Both the position numbers and the translations under genes were made by a program. Positions 29,201-41,200 of a stretch of DNA of 64,000 bases are shown here, piece by piece. Below the pieces are notes generated by a model. It searched no databases. It was not told the DNA's origin and was given only the letters and a program-made list of their open reading frames with translations. The DNA lies in the NCBI GenBank assembly GCA_945861565.1, contig CAMAUY010000004.1, forward strand, positions 1 to 64,000. The letters run 5' to 3'. Numbering within the stretch: position 1 is the stretch's first letter; every line of letters starts with the position of its first letter. This DNA is from Akkermansia muciniphila. Lineage in GTDB: Bacteria; Verrucomicrobiota; Verrucomicrobiia; Limisphaerales; UBA9464.

Positions 29201-29344
29201 CGGCGGGAGTATGTCGACTTCTTCGAACAACTGGCGACGGCACATGGATTTGCCTCCGGCGCAGAGGCACTCGAGAGTGAAGAGGTGTGGAAAGACCTGA
29301 TTCACACGCTCTACAACCTGAAGGAATTTACTTATGTCCTTTGA
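26258..29344 (+). CDS. DUF1549/DUF1553 (PSCyt2/PSD1) cytochrome-like exported protein
   Basis: The product has 1028 residues. The frame extends to an ATG at 26117, but that extension reads through repeat D. The ATG at 26258 (MNASEKANL) is preferred and gives a signal segment, ILWWGIIASMAAADD. The DUF1549 domain has RLSLMLTGLPPDPATVREFV, YGERWARHWMDVVRYAETWG and a CxxCH motif (CSRCHNHKIDD). A long middle region of about 350 residues follows. The DUF1553 domain has NPLTARVMANRIWHYLFGSGIV, DDFGNLGDRPSHPELLDYLA and VPAQALGLLNDPFV. There is no PSCyt1 domain. It overlaps the DUF1501 start by 11 bases. It is longer than, and not closely similar to, the minus-strand paralogue at 9548-12136. Confidence 0.92.
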   Translation: MNASEKANLPFHGTSRNQIPTCKAIRTLFHSILWWGIIASMAAADDVASAVAKASDLPWSLRRLPETEPRLSSLDFRSSDSTAQPIDRSIRLRLKKLALTPAQRAALYLQVRRLSLMLTGLPPDPATVREFVANPTDEKYAVLVDRYLASAQYGERWARHWMDVVRYAETWGYEWNHLVREAWRYRDYLIRAFNQDLPYDQFIREHIAGDLLDPPRANETLGINESLIGGAFYRFGETGHDDCVLYPEISLDVMDNQIDTLSKAFQAQTVACSRCHNHKIDDIPQTDYYGLLGVMASSRQVIRTLDLPHRQDELKRKLVASKQKIRRDLANVWARKIEEISAASLVQLIRSPEPSVGKEKGTLDDPGNMEHPLFVWRKMTNLPEGKSWQQHWNETRQSMQEEHERRGKFNRENFVPFGDFTNRSKGRASDHPNWSFEGLAVENGECFTFPGDFSVRPDGSNVISSVLPAGLFSHGLSQKLNAAVRSPLLPEDKKFISYQAMGERSSVCRTVIANCTLPYFHTHRFNSSNLTWITVDLAHIRTSPLVRLKSYLEWATALDDQGFPVLNMPQAEYQKSLDNPRSWFGVTRAVMHDVKEPPLQELQAPLQVFDSPVADPDALAQRYRAILQTAIARWSDGLASESDVFWINSFMNFELLTRRQDASAPLTQSVAEYRALEEQIETPQRIVGIADQDEGFDVPLFGGGDPKNPRDLAHRGYLSAIEPLISDKPMLTGSGRRRTAELIAHPQNPLTARVMANRIWHYLFGSGIVRTVDDFGNLGDRPSHPELLDYLARRLIDSGWSVKAVVREIVLSDTFRQSSASSVAGEQKDPENRLFHRYASRRLEAEVIRDSMLLVSGRLDSAMFGPSINPYRQEEVDRRKLYVGPLDGAGRRSIYLSITRMGPPKLLQLFNLPDPSVTRGRRDSTNVPAQALGLLNDPFVNQQARVNARRILNETGADIAFGTRLERLFLSLFSRPPGEMERREYVDFFEQLATAHGFASGAEALESEEVWKDLIHTLYNLKEFTYVL

Positions 29345-30758
29345 ACTGGATCTCAAGTCTCCAGCGATCAGTCGCAGAGCGATGCTGGGAGTGTCTTTGG
29401 GAGCTATGGCGCGTGCCGGCCTTCTGCCAGGCAGCCTGATGGCAGCGAAAACTGGCTCGCCGCCACCTGTCCGAATTCCACATTTTGTCCCTCAGGCGAA
29501 ACATGTAATTTTCTGTTTCATGCAGGGCGGAATGTCACACGTCGACATTTTCGATCCCAAGCCGATGCTGGACAAGCACGACGGGGAATCGACCTTTAAC
29601 AGCAACCTGCAATCGCAGGGACCGGGAAGCCGCAAGTGGCTGAAGAGCCCGTGGAAGTTTCAGCAGCACGGGGAATCCGGCATTGCGATCAGCAGCCTGC
29701 TGCCTCAACTGGCAAACTGCGTGGATGATCTCACCATCATCCGGTCAATGCGTGGCGGGCTGCCGTTACATTCCGTCGGCAACCTGTTTCTTCATTCCGG
29801 GCGCAATCGCGCCGGATTCCCGAGTTTGGGCGCGTGGATCAACTATGGGCTTGGCACCGAAAATCCGAACCTGCCGGGTCATATCCTCATGCACTACGAT
29901 GAGGTCCTCCCAGGTGGGATGGAAAATTTTTCGAATGGTTTTCTGCCTGCGCAGCACCAGGCGACACCTCTCCGAGCGGATGGAGTTCCGCTCGACAACC
30001 TTACATCGATGGACAAGTCCGCCGGCACGCAGCGCGTCAAACTGGACTTTCTCCAGCGGCGGGACCGGGCATTATCTGAAGCGCTTGGAGGGCAGGCAGG
30101 CATCGACGCAGCGATCCTGAACTACCACCTCGCGGAACGAATGCAGGATCATCTGCCTCGGGTGCTGAATATCGAAGTGGAAAGTCCGGTAGTTCGGCAA
30201 CTCTACGGTCTTGGTTCCGGAGATCCTCAGAAAGAACGCTACGCAACCCATTGTTTGCGAGCTCGGCGCCTGATTGAAGCGGGCGTGCGATTCGTCGAAA
30301 TCGTCACTCCACCCGGATTCAGTGAAAACGGTTCGTGGGATCAGCACAGCGACCTGAAGAAAGGGCACGAGGCGAACTGCTTCATCGTTGACCAACCCAT
30401 CGCCGCGCTGATTCACGACTTGAAGGCGCGCGGGCTTTTCAATCAGACCCTCATTGTGGTCGCCGGTGAAATGGGACGAACTCCCCACTCCAGCGGCAGG
30501 AACGGGCGTGATCATCACACTTCCTGTTACTCCGTGATGGTCGCCGGAGGCGGTTTCAGGGCTGGATTGGTTTACGGGACAACGGATGACTTCGGGATGG
30601 CGGTCGTCGAAAATCCGGTCTCAGTTCACGACCTGCATGCGACCCTCCTTCACCAGCTGGGACTCAACCACGAAGCGCTGACCTATCGCTTTGGCGGCCG
30701 CGATTTCACTCTTCCCGATGTCGAGGGGCACGTGAACCGCGACTTGATCCGGTCATAG
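29334..30758 (+). CDS. DUF1501 family exported protein
   Basis: The product has 474 residues. SRRAMLGVSLGAMARAGLLPGSLMAA is a Tat-like signal. Then come VIFCFMQGGMSHVDIFDPKPMLDKHDG, DDLTIIRSM, AGEMGRTPHSSGRNGRDHH and VENPVSVHDLHATLLHQLGLNHEALTYRFGGRDFTLPDV, the full set of DUF1501 blocks. The first codons overlap the end of the DUF1553 gene, so translation is coupled. Class 2 repeat E begins at its stop codon. As in other loci of these phyla, the DUF1553-DUF1501 pair probably works together in the periplasm; the substrate is unknown. Confidence 0.93.
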   Translation: MSFELDLKSPAISRRAMLGVSLGAMARAGLLPGSLMAAKTGSPPPVRIPHFVPQAKHVIFCFMQGGMSHVDIFDPKPMLDKHDGESTFNSNLQSQGPGSRKWLKSPWKFQQHGESGIAISSLLPQLANCVDDLTIIRSMRGGLPLHSVGNLFLHSGRNRAGFPSLGAWINYGLGTENPNLPGHILMHYDEVLPGGMENFSNGFLPAQHQATPLRADGVPLDNLTSMDKSAGTQRVKLDFLQRRDRALSEALGGQAGIDAAILNYHLAERMQDHLPRVLNIEVESPVVRQLYGLGSGDPQKERYATHCLRARRLIEAGVRFVEIVTPPGFSENGSWDQHSDLKKGHEANCFIVDQPIAALIHDLKARGLFNQTLIVVAGEMGRTPHSSGRNGRDHHTSCYSVMVAGGGFRAGLVYGTTDDFGMAVVENPVSVHDLHATLLHQLGLNHEALTYRFGGRDFTLPDVEGHVNRDLIRS

Positions 30759-30796
30759 AAAAGGGGACAAGCCCGGAATTGTGAATCGGATTGGTT
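30758..30796 (+). repeat. Dispersed repeat class 2, copy E (partial)
   Basis: aaaaggggacaagcccggaattgtgaatcgg follows the DUF1501 stop directly. It matches the start of copies D and F and then diverges. With copy D it brackets the 4.6-kb DUF1549/DUF1553-DUF1501 pair as a direct repeat. The remaining sequence up to 30995 contains no supportable gene. Confidence 0.65.
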
Positions 30797-30995
30797 TTGG
30801 CATAGCCACCAAGCCAAGGCTTGCTTCTTCGGCATCGCATTGGCTCCGTCCTGCAATTGCCGATCCTCAACCTGAACGCCGCAAATCCCAGGCCCAACTT
30901 TACCATCATGCGGTCGGTCACCAGCCAATCTGGACGTTGCAACTCTCCTGTTACGTCAAAGGAATAACCGTTCTGCCAGTGGATCCCCGAGGCAC

Positions 30996-32204
30996 TTATC
31001 TCGTCCAACAGTGTACCGTGACCAGCGTGTTCACCGGCACCGTGACCGGGAGCACGACAAAGGCGGGGTTGTCCTTCGTATTATCGATCTGGCCGTCGAC
31101 TATCACCGGTAATCCGGAATCGGGAGTCAACGTGACCCGGACAGGCACCATTCGGCCGAAATCGCGTGCCTGGATTTTGACCGTGCGATTGGTGGTCGAA
31201 TCAATTGGCAAGTTGAAGGTCACCGGTCCGCTACCAAGGGGGATGACGTTGCCGGCGGCCTCGACCGTCGCGAGTTGGGGAATCAGCGGCGGGAAACTCA
31301 GCATGTTCCCACCGACGGTCGTGACGCTGTTATTTAGAAACTGAAAACGCAGGTTCGTCCGGTCGATGGTGTCGACGCGGATTCGTCCTAAACCCCCATT
31401 GCTACCGGGCCTAACATCCACGCGTCCCGCACCCTCAACCTTTGTCGCGACCAAGCGAATCGCGCCACCGCTGCCGCCGTTTAAACAGGTACTATTCCCG
31501 CCTCCGAACGATTCCACCGCACCGTTGATGACAATCCGGTTGTTCGCCGCGATGAGGATTGCTCCGCCACCCCCGCCGCCACCCCCGCCGGGCTGGCCTT
31601 CACCGCCCCCCCCGCCGGATCCGCCGACGATCGGGATCAACAGAATACTGCCATACACGGCACCGCCCCTGCCCGCTCCCACCGAGCCATAAGAACCGCC
31701 GCCAGCACTCGATGGACTACAATTTCCGTCTCCGCCGCCGGAGCCGCCCGGCCCGTAGCCGGATCCTGGGGGTGCCTCAGGCCCAAAGCCTGGCTTTCCG
31801 CCGTCAAAGCCCCCGGGACCACCGATCCCTGCGGAATTCGGGCCCGGTGCGGCCCCATTCACATCGATGATTCCGTCCACGATCACATCCCCCTGCGAGA
31901 GGATGAAGACGGGCGTATTGCGGACGTTTCGCCGGAAGTTCAGGCGCACATTCGCGCTTACCTTCAGACTCTTATAGTGGAGTCTACCGTCGGGAGGCAG
32001 GTCAACGGTCGTATTCTCGGCGATGACGACATCCCCGAGCGCATTGGTACTTCCAGCGTTGAATCCCTGTGCCAGCGCCCGTCCTGTCGCCAAGGCGAGC
32101 AAGGCAATAAACACGGTGGCGCGTCCCCAAGATCGCTCGCGAGGTGGTTGTATCACAGCCAAACGCGCGTCCAATGTTTCGGGTATAGTTCGTGATGTTT
32201 TCAT
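30996..32204 (-). CDS. Glycine-rich exported surface protein
   Basis: The product has 402 residues. A signal peptide with an unusually long n-region ends LLALATGRALAQG (about residue 46). The body alternates short strand motifs (DVVIAENTTVDLPPDGRLHYKSLKV, VFILSQGDVIVDGIIDVNG, GGAILIAANNRIVINGAVESFGG, GGAIRLVATKVEG) with glycine runs, including a stretch of nine glycines. This is typical of secreted beta-helix or adhesin-like proteins in which each rung is built on GGxIxLxA. It is the last gene of the giant minus-strand operon, 37 bases after the 3287-residue protein. No sorting tail is visible. Function unknown. Confidence 0.8.
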   Translation of the reverse strand: MKTSRTIPETLDARLAVIQPPRERSWGRATVFIALLALATGRALAQGFNAGSTNALGDVVIAENTTVDLPPDGRLHYKSLKVSANVRLNFRRNVRNTPVFILSQGDVIVDGIIDVNGAAPGPNSAGIGGPGGFDGGKPGFGPEAPPGSGYGPGGSGGGDGNCSPSSAGGGSYGSVGAGRGGAVYGSILLIPIVGGSGGGGGEGQPGGGGGGGGGAILIAANNRIVINGAVESFGGGNSTCLNGGSGGAIRLVATKVEGAGRVDVRPGSNGGLGRIRVDTIDRTNLRFQFLNNSVTTVGGNMLSFPPLIPQLATVEAAGNVIPLGSGPVTFNLPIDSTTNRTVKIQARDFGRMVPVRVTLTPDSGLPVIVDGQIDNTKDNPAFVVLPVTVPVNTLVTVHCWTR

Positions 32205-32241
32205 AGAATCTGTGTGATGTTCGGCTAACGGATTTTAAAGT

Positions 32242-35200
32242 TCAGGGCACCTCGCGCACGCGATAAAATTGGGACCCGGGTTGGCGAGTGACAGTCCTGG
32301 CAAGGAAACGGCCCGGTTCGGGCTGGGCGATGCCGGCACGTTCATCGATCCACAGGAGAAGGTCGTTGCTGGATTCAATGACAAACCGGCTGCGGGCAGA
32401 GCCATTCCATTCAAAGGCCACCTGCCAGACACCGCTGGCCTCGCTTGCCTGACGCGCACCGGATTGAAGCGAGATCAATTCAACAATCCTAAGGACGACA
32501 CCGCGCTCAATCAGGGTCGCAGTTGTCCCGGAGCCTGACGAGCCTGACGGGGTGCCCGACCCGACCGGTGGACTTGCCCCGCTGGTTAGATCCAAGCGGA
32601 GGAACACAATAGGTTCCGAAACGGTGATTCCAACCCCCTCGAGGCCGATTGCTGGAGTCGCCGGCAGGACGATACCCACGACGGGTTCGCTCACTGTCAA
32701 TCCGTCGCTGACCGTGCCGACTCCAACAGAACCGGGCAGGACAAGGCCCACAACCGGTTCCGCCACGGTCAGCCCGTCGTCGCCTGACTCCAAGGTCGGG
32801 CTCCGCGGTAGAACGAGACCGACTTGAGGCTCGCCCAGGGTAATTCCACCAACCGCAACTTCTGCGGTTGGAACCGCCGGAAGAACCAATCCAACTGTTG
32901 GCTCGGAGACAACAACTCCCCCCGCAGCTGACTCTACGTTCGGGGTTGCCGGTAGCACCAATGAAACCGAATTCTCACCCACAATGAACAGTACAGGCGT
33001 GGAATTCGGATCGAGCGGATTCGAGCCTATCTCGACCTCAGCGCCGTCGGGCCAAGCATCCCCGTCGGTATCGCGTTTCGTCGGGCTTGTCCCTCGCGCC
33101 AGTTCATCGCTATTCGACAAACCATCCCCGTCAATGTCCGGATCGTCCGCATCGGGAATGCCATCCCTGTCTAGGTCCGCGTTTGCTCCCAGCGGGTTCG
33201 GGTCCAAGCCGTCGGGTATTCCATCTCCGTCGGTATCCGGATTCTTCGGATTGGTTCCCGCGACCATTTCGGCACCGTCATTCAATCCGTCGCTGTCGGT
33301 GTCGGCACGCAATGGATCCGTGCCTCGCGCGATTTCGTCAGCATCCGCAAGACCGTCGTTGTCGTCGTCGGAATCGTCGCGATCTGGAATTCCGTCGTGG
33401 TCGGTGTCCCGAAGCACCGTTACTTGGAATCGGTTCGTCACCGATTTTTCGTCGGAATCAATCGCGATCACGGCAACAAACGACGTCACGACCGTCAACG
33501 GTACGAGCGTCAGTTCGGTGCGGAGCTGATTGGTCGGCGGGACCGAAAGATTGGTGAGTCCGCTGAGCTTCCACGTTGCACTGACATCGGGGCCGATAAC
33601 GCGTAGCGAGACGAGATTCGAATCTCCATCGGTGGCGTTGACTTCGATCCGACTCGTTGCGCCCTGGACCAACTCAAGGCTTGCGAGGGCGTCGAGGGTT
33701 GGGGGACGCGCAGCCACCAGCGGCGCCGAGTCAAGATTATCGGGAACGCCATCGCCATCGGAGTCTCGGTTCAGCGGGTTAGTCCCACGCGCGACTTCGA
33801 GGCCATCCGAAAGTGTATCCCCATCGGAGTCGGGATTCCGGGGATCGGTTCCGCGAACCAACTCCTGGGCGTTACTCAATTCATCGCCGTCGATATCGGG
33901 GTCAACGGCATCGGGGATTCCGTCGCGATCCAGATCCGCAAGAACGATGATCTTCAATTCGGCCTCGGCCACCAGCGAGTTCGTGTCGGTGATACGAATG
34001 ACGATTCGGTTCGTTCCCGCCGCGGCAGCGGTAACATGGACGATGGGGTTGGTACGCATCACCGGTGGAACAAAATTCAGGAGGCGGCTGCCCGACCCAT
34101 TCCAATCGAACGAATCGATAATTCCGGGAGTGGCCAGGGACAGTTCCGCGATGGAAACAGGCGCCGTTGTTCCGTCGATGCGGATTTCGACATTGGTGCT
34201 CACGCCTTCGGTCAGCTCAATCCCAACGGGCAGGGTCAGCGTTGGCGGGGTGCGCACAGCGATGGGAATCGAGAGGTTCACCGGCTGGGAATCCTGGCCG
34301 GAGTTATCCCGCGCAACAGCGGTAACCTGAACCGAAGATCCCGGGGCATTCGCCGGAACCACAAAGCTCAGGAGCGTTGGCTGGCCGTTTGGCAGGTTGG
34401 TCACGCCATTGATTGCGCCGGTAACTGTGATGCGAACGTTCGCAACGCGGACATCGTCCTCAGCACTCGCGCGGATGCTAAAAGTGCTGCCCGAGCCGAC
34501 CGGGCCGGACGCGGGAACGACGCGCTCGAGCGAGATGACGGGCGGTTCATCTGCCTGTACGGCGACCGTGAGCTCAGCCACCGGACCCTCGTTGTGAAAG
34601 CGGTCGGTGGCGATTGCACGGAAGGTTATGGAACCGGGAGCCGGCAGCAGTGCTGGGACGGCGAAGGGCGCGGTTGAGTCCGCATCGAGTGGCTTAAAAT
34701 CCTGGGTAAACCGGATCGTCACACTCGCCTCAACCGCGGCGAGATCGGCTTCGATCGTCACCGTGGTTCCGGCAACGCGTGGCTCACTGCCGACAAGTCG
34801 GAGGGAGGCAATGGCGGGTCCAATCGTATCCAAGGTCGCGAAACGAGCGGTGATCGGTTGGTTCGCCGCCGGGTTGCCGGCGAGATCCACGATTCCGCTG
34901 ACACTGAGGGTATAGGTTGTGTTGGGTTGGAGCGCAGCGGTCGGCGTAAAGTTCAAGCCGAGGCGGTTCAAGCCAACGGTGGCGACACCGGCGACCGGGC
35001 CCGTCGGGCCGATGACGGTCAGGGTGACGTTGGTGGAGCGCACGGGCTCGTTGAACGACAGTCTCGGGACGGCGCGCGGATCAATTTGGTTCGCGCCGTC
35101 CGCCGGGAAAATGGAAACGACAACGGGTGGATCGCCATCCGCCGTGGTGAATCTCGAAAGAAACGGCGCCGAAAGCGGACGACCGACGAGATCCGTCGGG

Positions 35201-38200
35201 CCGGCAGCGGTTACACTACCCAACGGGTCACGGCGTTCGCCATCGATCACGACGAGCTCGTAGGTTTTGAGACTTTCCAATGGGCGCTTGGGCAACAGGC
35301 GGACCATCCGCATCAACTGATTGCTGTCGCCCGCGAGTTCGAGGGTGGCGGCGACATTGTTGGCAGCACCCGCGAGCCGGAGGAAAATGCCGTTCGTCGA
35401 AAGGCTGTTGGAAGCGATCGCCTCCGAGAACGTCAACACGATGGGCAATGTAATGGGCACGCTCCCCGCGCTGTTGGCGGGTTGCACGGCAACGACGACC
35501 GGATCGTTTTCGTCGAGGCGGATGTTGCCGAGATCCACAACCGCCCCATTCGGCGACAGCGTGCCGGAAACTCGCGCCAAGCCGTTGACGGAAGCCACAA
35601 TCGTTTCGAGAGCAAAAGGCTGGAGAGGAATGCCATCAAAACGGAAGCGCCCATTGAAATCGGACCGCTCCACCGCTCGACCTGGAAGCGTGCTTCCGGA
35701 CGCGAATGTCAGCAGAATCTCAGCACCGGAGACTGCCTGAAGACCGTCGGCACGCATCAATCGTCCTGCCACACTTCCGCTCGAGGCCAGTTGGAGCTCG
35801 ACGACATCCACCTCGGCATTCGTCGTGATGGAGCCATTGGAACTGGCCGCGAGTGCCTGCTCCTCGGCGAGCACGCGGTAGGAACCGACGGGGATATTTC
35901 CAAATCGGTATCTGCCGGATTTGTCCGTGAGCGTGAATTCCGATGTGGACGCGAAGGGATCCGACTGCAGTTGCATCGTGACCGCGATGGACGGCAGCGG
36001 TGTCTGGCCGTCGCTGGCCAGCACCCGCCCTTCGACCTGTCCGACGCCGCGGAGCGGCAAAACGAGCAGGGAATTCGTCCCGACGCCGCTGATCGTCACC
36101 TCGGCTTGGCCCACACTTCGACTGGCGGTCAGATCGCGTGAGACCGCCCGAAGGCTGTAGTGGCCCAACGGAACATCGGGGAATAGGATACGACCGTTGG
36201 TAGAGGTGTCCGCAATGAACCCAAAACCACCCTTCAACAAGGCCACTTCCGCGTTGGTGGCAGGCCTGGAACCATCCGGCAACAACACGACGATCTGCAC
36301 GATTGCCAGTGGGGTCAGCGGCACGTTCACATCGAGTGAAAGAACCCCTTCCGTCAGTCGTCCGGCGGCGGTGCCATAATATTTTTTTCCGGCATCCCTC
36401 GCCGAGATCGAGAATTCGCCCACGGGAGTGTTTGGAAAGGCAAATCGACCGTCTGGCCCGGTGGTTACGGTTCGGTCCGGACTCAATCCGTCGGAAACAT
36501 GCAACATCACATCCGCGCCCGGCTCCGGACCGGTGCCGTAGCCATTAACGACGGTACCGGAGATTTCGCCTAACGCCTGTTCAATCAATTGCACGAAGTG
36601 AATCTCACCGGCCACGGAGAGTGTGGCGTCGGCGAGAGCACCCCGGCCATTGACCGGATCGATACTGGTAATTCGGTAGAGTGCGAGGGGCAAGCCCGGC
36701 ACCTCGAACGCCCCCTTCGCATCCGTCGTGGCGAATCCAACGTTGCCGATGGCGACTTGCGCAAAGCCGATGGGGGTGACCAAGTCCCGCCGTGTAAACG
36801 TCCCGCGCAACGTCGCGGTCGCACCTAGCCCTACGATGGCTTGCGATGTCTGATCTCGGGCCACAACCGCCGGCACGCGCCCCATCAGCGTCGTGGGGCC
36901 GCTCGCAAATGAAGCGGCAACCGCGTACGCCCCTTCGAACAGATTCCCAAATCGGATGACACCATCCGCGCCGGCGATTCCCTCAAAACGGTCGCCGGGG
37001 AAAGTGCCCTGCTGAATTTCCACCCGCGCGCCTCCCGCTGGATTTCCAGTCGACGCCAGCACGGTGACTTCCAATAAACCTTTGCCCAACAATCGGACCG
37101 TCGTGGAATTTTGCACGGCGTTCGATCCGGTCGGCAGCACGATCGCCGCGGCGATTCCCCTCAACCCGCTCAAGGGATCAAATGCCTCGACTCGGTAACC
37201 CACCCCGGGACGCCCTTCCGCGTCAATGGCCGGCAATCCGAAGCGCGTGTCAAAGCTACCATTTGTTTCGGTCGTTATCTCGAGGTCACCGAAATTGATC
37301 TTCACTCGCACTCCACCTCCAACCGGAGTGACGCCGTCCGGTTGGAACACTCGACCGCCGAGCCGACCATTGATCTCGCGAGCGGCCGGGAACTGGAGGA
37401 CAACGTTGGTGACGTTGCGATCGGTCGATGTCGTTTGTCCGTTTGCGGTCATGACGAGCGGGAAAAACGGTGACGCTGCCTGGAGGCCCCAGAAGCCGGC
37501 GGGTAATCCCTCGAACGCAAAGGTTCCCAATGCAGGGTCGCTGTTGATATCGCCGCGCAGCACAGTTCCAGGCTCCCCATTGGCCAACAATCCCTCGCTG
37601 GTGAGTCGAACCTTCGCGCCCACCGGCACTCCCTGACCGTTGAGCACTCGGCCAGAAATATGCCCGCTCGGCCGGAAACGAATATCGGTGACAATCGTCT
37701 GCCCATCGAACCGGAGCGTCTCGCGAATGAACCCAAAAGTAGTCGGATTGAACGCGGCACCCTCCCCATTGAGAAACGGATCGCTAGCGCCCGTGAAAAT
37801 GTTGATCGCGTCGCCAATCGCCGCCTTGAGCTCGTCTTCGCTGGAATCCGTGCTCCGAATCGTGTGGAGAATATCGCTGACATCCGTTTTCGCAGTCGGG
37901 GGTCCCGTGGAGGACGAACTCAACGTCACACGCCGGTTGAGGGGCAGATTTTCCCAACGATAATTCCCGCTGCCATCCGCATCGATCCATTCGAAGCCTC
38001 CCTCGACGGGACGAAGAATCTTGGCGTTGGGGACCGGATCGCCACGCGCATCGAGGACGCGCCCGACCAACGCTCCAGCCGGGATCAATCGGATAACGGC
38101 CACATTGTTGCCGCTGGGCAGGACGTCCAGTTCGAGGCTGCCAAACCGGGGAAAATCGAAGGCAGGATCCGATTTGGGCCTTTCCAGTTCGGAAGAACGT

Positions 38201-41200
38201 TCGACACCCGCATGGATCGTACGCCGCCCCGTGGGGACTCCCTCCAGCACAAACGCGCCTTGGTTGTCGGTGCGTGCCACACCCACGCCGCCGGCGACGC
38301 GCGCGCCGGAAACCGGTTCACCCGTACTCGTCTCCACCCGGCCAATCACGGTCGCCCGCCCCTGCAGCGCGACATTTACGAATGGCGTGGTTCCCGCCGC
38401 CAGCGCGATTTCAAGCCGCTCGCCACGACGCTTGCCATCTTGCGAAATCGCCACGACATCATACGTGCCCGCAACGACGTTCGGCATTTGCCAGAAGCCG
38501 TCCGAGTCCGTGGTGGCCTGTCCCGCGATACAACACAGCGTGTTGGCCGATTGTGCGTTTTGGCCGATGTAGACCTGCGCTCCAGGGTGCGGCGTCACAT
38601 TGTCATTTTCGGTCACTCGACCGCTGGGGGTCGTGCGAGCAACCGGTGCGGAACTCAAAACGACCGGAAGATCTCGTGTTTCACCCGGCGCGTTTAACGC
38701 TCCGCTCACTATCCGGCTCAATCCGTTACTCGTCGATGCCTCGACTGTGAACACACCCAACGGCACTCCCTGGAAGGCAAACCGGCCGTTGTTGTCGCTG
38801 AAGATTCCGCGCCCCAACTCGCGCGATCCGGGATCTGGGAACAAATTCACAGCGGCTCCCGCCCGCGGTGAAACGCCATCCGGCCCGAAGACTGTTCCAT
38901 GAACCGTCCCGCGCCCACGAAACCGCAGGGCAACCGGGACGGTCGATCCTGTCCGGCCAGAACCTAACGGAATAAAATCCCGCTGCAGCGCCCGGTCCAA
39001 ACCCTCGGCTTTCGCAATCGCCTCGGAAAGCACGGTCACCTTGAATCCGTCCAGCAGCGACTTCAGCGCACTCGATTCCGACGCTTGCTCGACCAATTGA
39101 CTCCGCGAGAACTGATCCCCAGAATTGGATTGAAGCAAAATCTGCACAATCTCCGCCGGCAGCCCCGCGGTGTCGGTCGCCGAGATTGAGTACGGTATCC
39201 CCGTTAAGACAAAATCAAACGTGAAGGCTCCATCCGCGTCGCTTATCACTTGGCTGACCCGGACGATAAATTCAGGGCAGGAAGATGCGGCGCTGACCGA
39301 GTCATACATGGTCAGCGTTACCGGCAATCCGACCGCCGGGCTGTCGTCGCCACGAATCACGCGCCCCCGCACCGCAATCCCTTCCCGCAACGTCGTGCGG
39401 ACCGGCAGAGAATTGACCACGACCGGATTCCCCCGGGCGTCCGCTACGCCGGTCACAGTGAGCCGGCGCGGAATGATCTGGCCGATCCCTTGTCGAAGAT
39501 TGAGGAGCGCCACGCGTCCGCCCGGCTGGATTTGTACGGACCCTGCACCATTCCCGTTTTCCAGTGTGTACCCGGACGGCGCATTGACGCGTTCGGCCGG
39601 CATGGGTTTGGAAAATAACACACCCACGATCGTTCCGTAATTCATGGGCGTTCCCGGTACTTTGGGAACGCAAGGCGCCGATGGCCGGCCGACGTTTACG
39701 GTTCCATCCTGAACGACCGCGAGCAGTTCCGGCGGCTTCTCCTCAACGCGAACCGGAGCCACGGCCTGAGTCGTCTCCGCCGACCCATCGCAGTCATCGT
39801 CGAACTCAAACATGCCGCCCGTCTCGATCTCGGTGAACGATACGCAGCCACCCCGGGGTTGATTAAAGGCGACGACACTGAAAACCTGCGCGACCCCGTT
39901 GGTCCCTGTCCGTACGACACGGAGGGTTGCTGCCGATGTGAAATTCGTAAAGATCCAGCGGAACGCTGCGTTGGTTACGGTCGCTCCGCCCACCAGCCAT
40001 CCCCCCCGGCTCCCCGGGTAGTCCCCCACCCGAACTTCATGGCCCTGATGCGAAACCGCCTTCAACAGGACTCCGGGAGAATCAACCCCGGTCAGCGTCC
40101 ACACCTCGCTTCGCCCCGCAATATCCGCCCCCCAACCGGCAACCCGCTCAACGCCGTCCGCGCCGTCCTCCCGTTCCATCGCGGCGACCAGCGCAACTCG
40201 CCACTCCCGTCCAGCGTCAGTCGCCGCGACAATCTGGTCAAAGCCCTCGCTGGAAGAACGCCCTCCCTGCCAGTCCAGAAGCAGGTCCGCAAGAACTCGT
40301 CGAAGAGGATCCCCATAACGGACCCGCTGCCCAGCCTCCGCCAACTCCAGCACCCGGCGCGTCACCGTGTTGCGGGTCACTGATTTGACGCCCGGCGGCA
40401 ACTGCGGCGCCGTTGCCACGCTCAAGGCCTGCCCGAGCATACGCTCCGCGGCAATGCGGATCCCCTCCGGCAGGTCCTTCACGAAATCGGGCAGAGTGAG
40501 TGTATCGGGTGAGAGAATCACGCCCCGTTCGTCCACGCCCATCGTGAGGGTAAACCGCCCAGCGGTGGCGTCGTCGCCCGTCGTCAAATTCGAGAAGCTA
40601 ATCGCACCGGTTCGTTGCGCGCGCAGCCGATAGCGAACGGTGGCCGATTGACCCGGCAAAACACTTCCGATCTCAACCGTTGCAGCGCTTTCAAGGATGG
40701 CACCGCTCAAGCTTGTGGGCGGGAGGGTCACTTTAACCAGATTCGCGATCGTCTGGCTGGTATTCAATATAGTCACCGCCGCCTCATACGGCTCACCCGA
40801 GCGAATTGTCCGCGGATGGGTAAACGAAATTGAGAACTTCGGATTGCGCACCAGGACGGCCCCCGCCGCCCTGCCTTTGATTCTTACTATTCCCGCCGCC
40901 AATCCCTCCAAGTCCGCGGTCAGGTCAAGATCCATGACGTGGAAGCCTTCTTGTAAACCCTCGATCAAAAACTCGCCCTGGCCCGACTCACCCGGCTGCA
41001 GCCGCGTGACATCGTCAGGGGTCCCCACCTGGCCGTCGGCGCCCGGCTGGGTCACGGGTTGCACCGGTTGAATAATCTTTCCCGTCCCGACACGTGCGAA
41101 GCGGAGCGGATCATCACCCGGCGTGCTATAGTCCACACTGCCGATTCGGTCCGGCCCGGGCGGCAAGATTAGTTGCGCCCGCACATGATTCACAGTCAGC

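Noticed and set aside
30706-31008. Minus-strand frame MDEISASGIHWQNG...
   Set aside because: It overlaps the end of the glycine-rich gene and the DUF1501 gene, and the middle is repeat-like; no support as a gene.
31366-31692. Proline-rich plus-strand frame
   Set aside because: It is the antisense of glycine codons in the glycine-rich surface protein.
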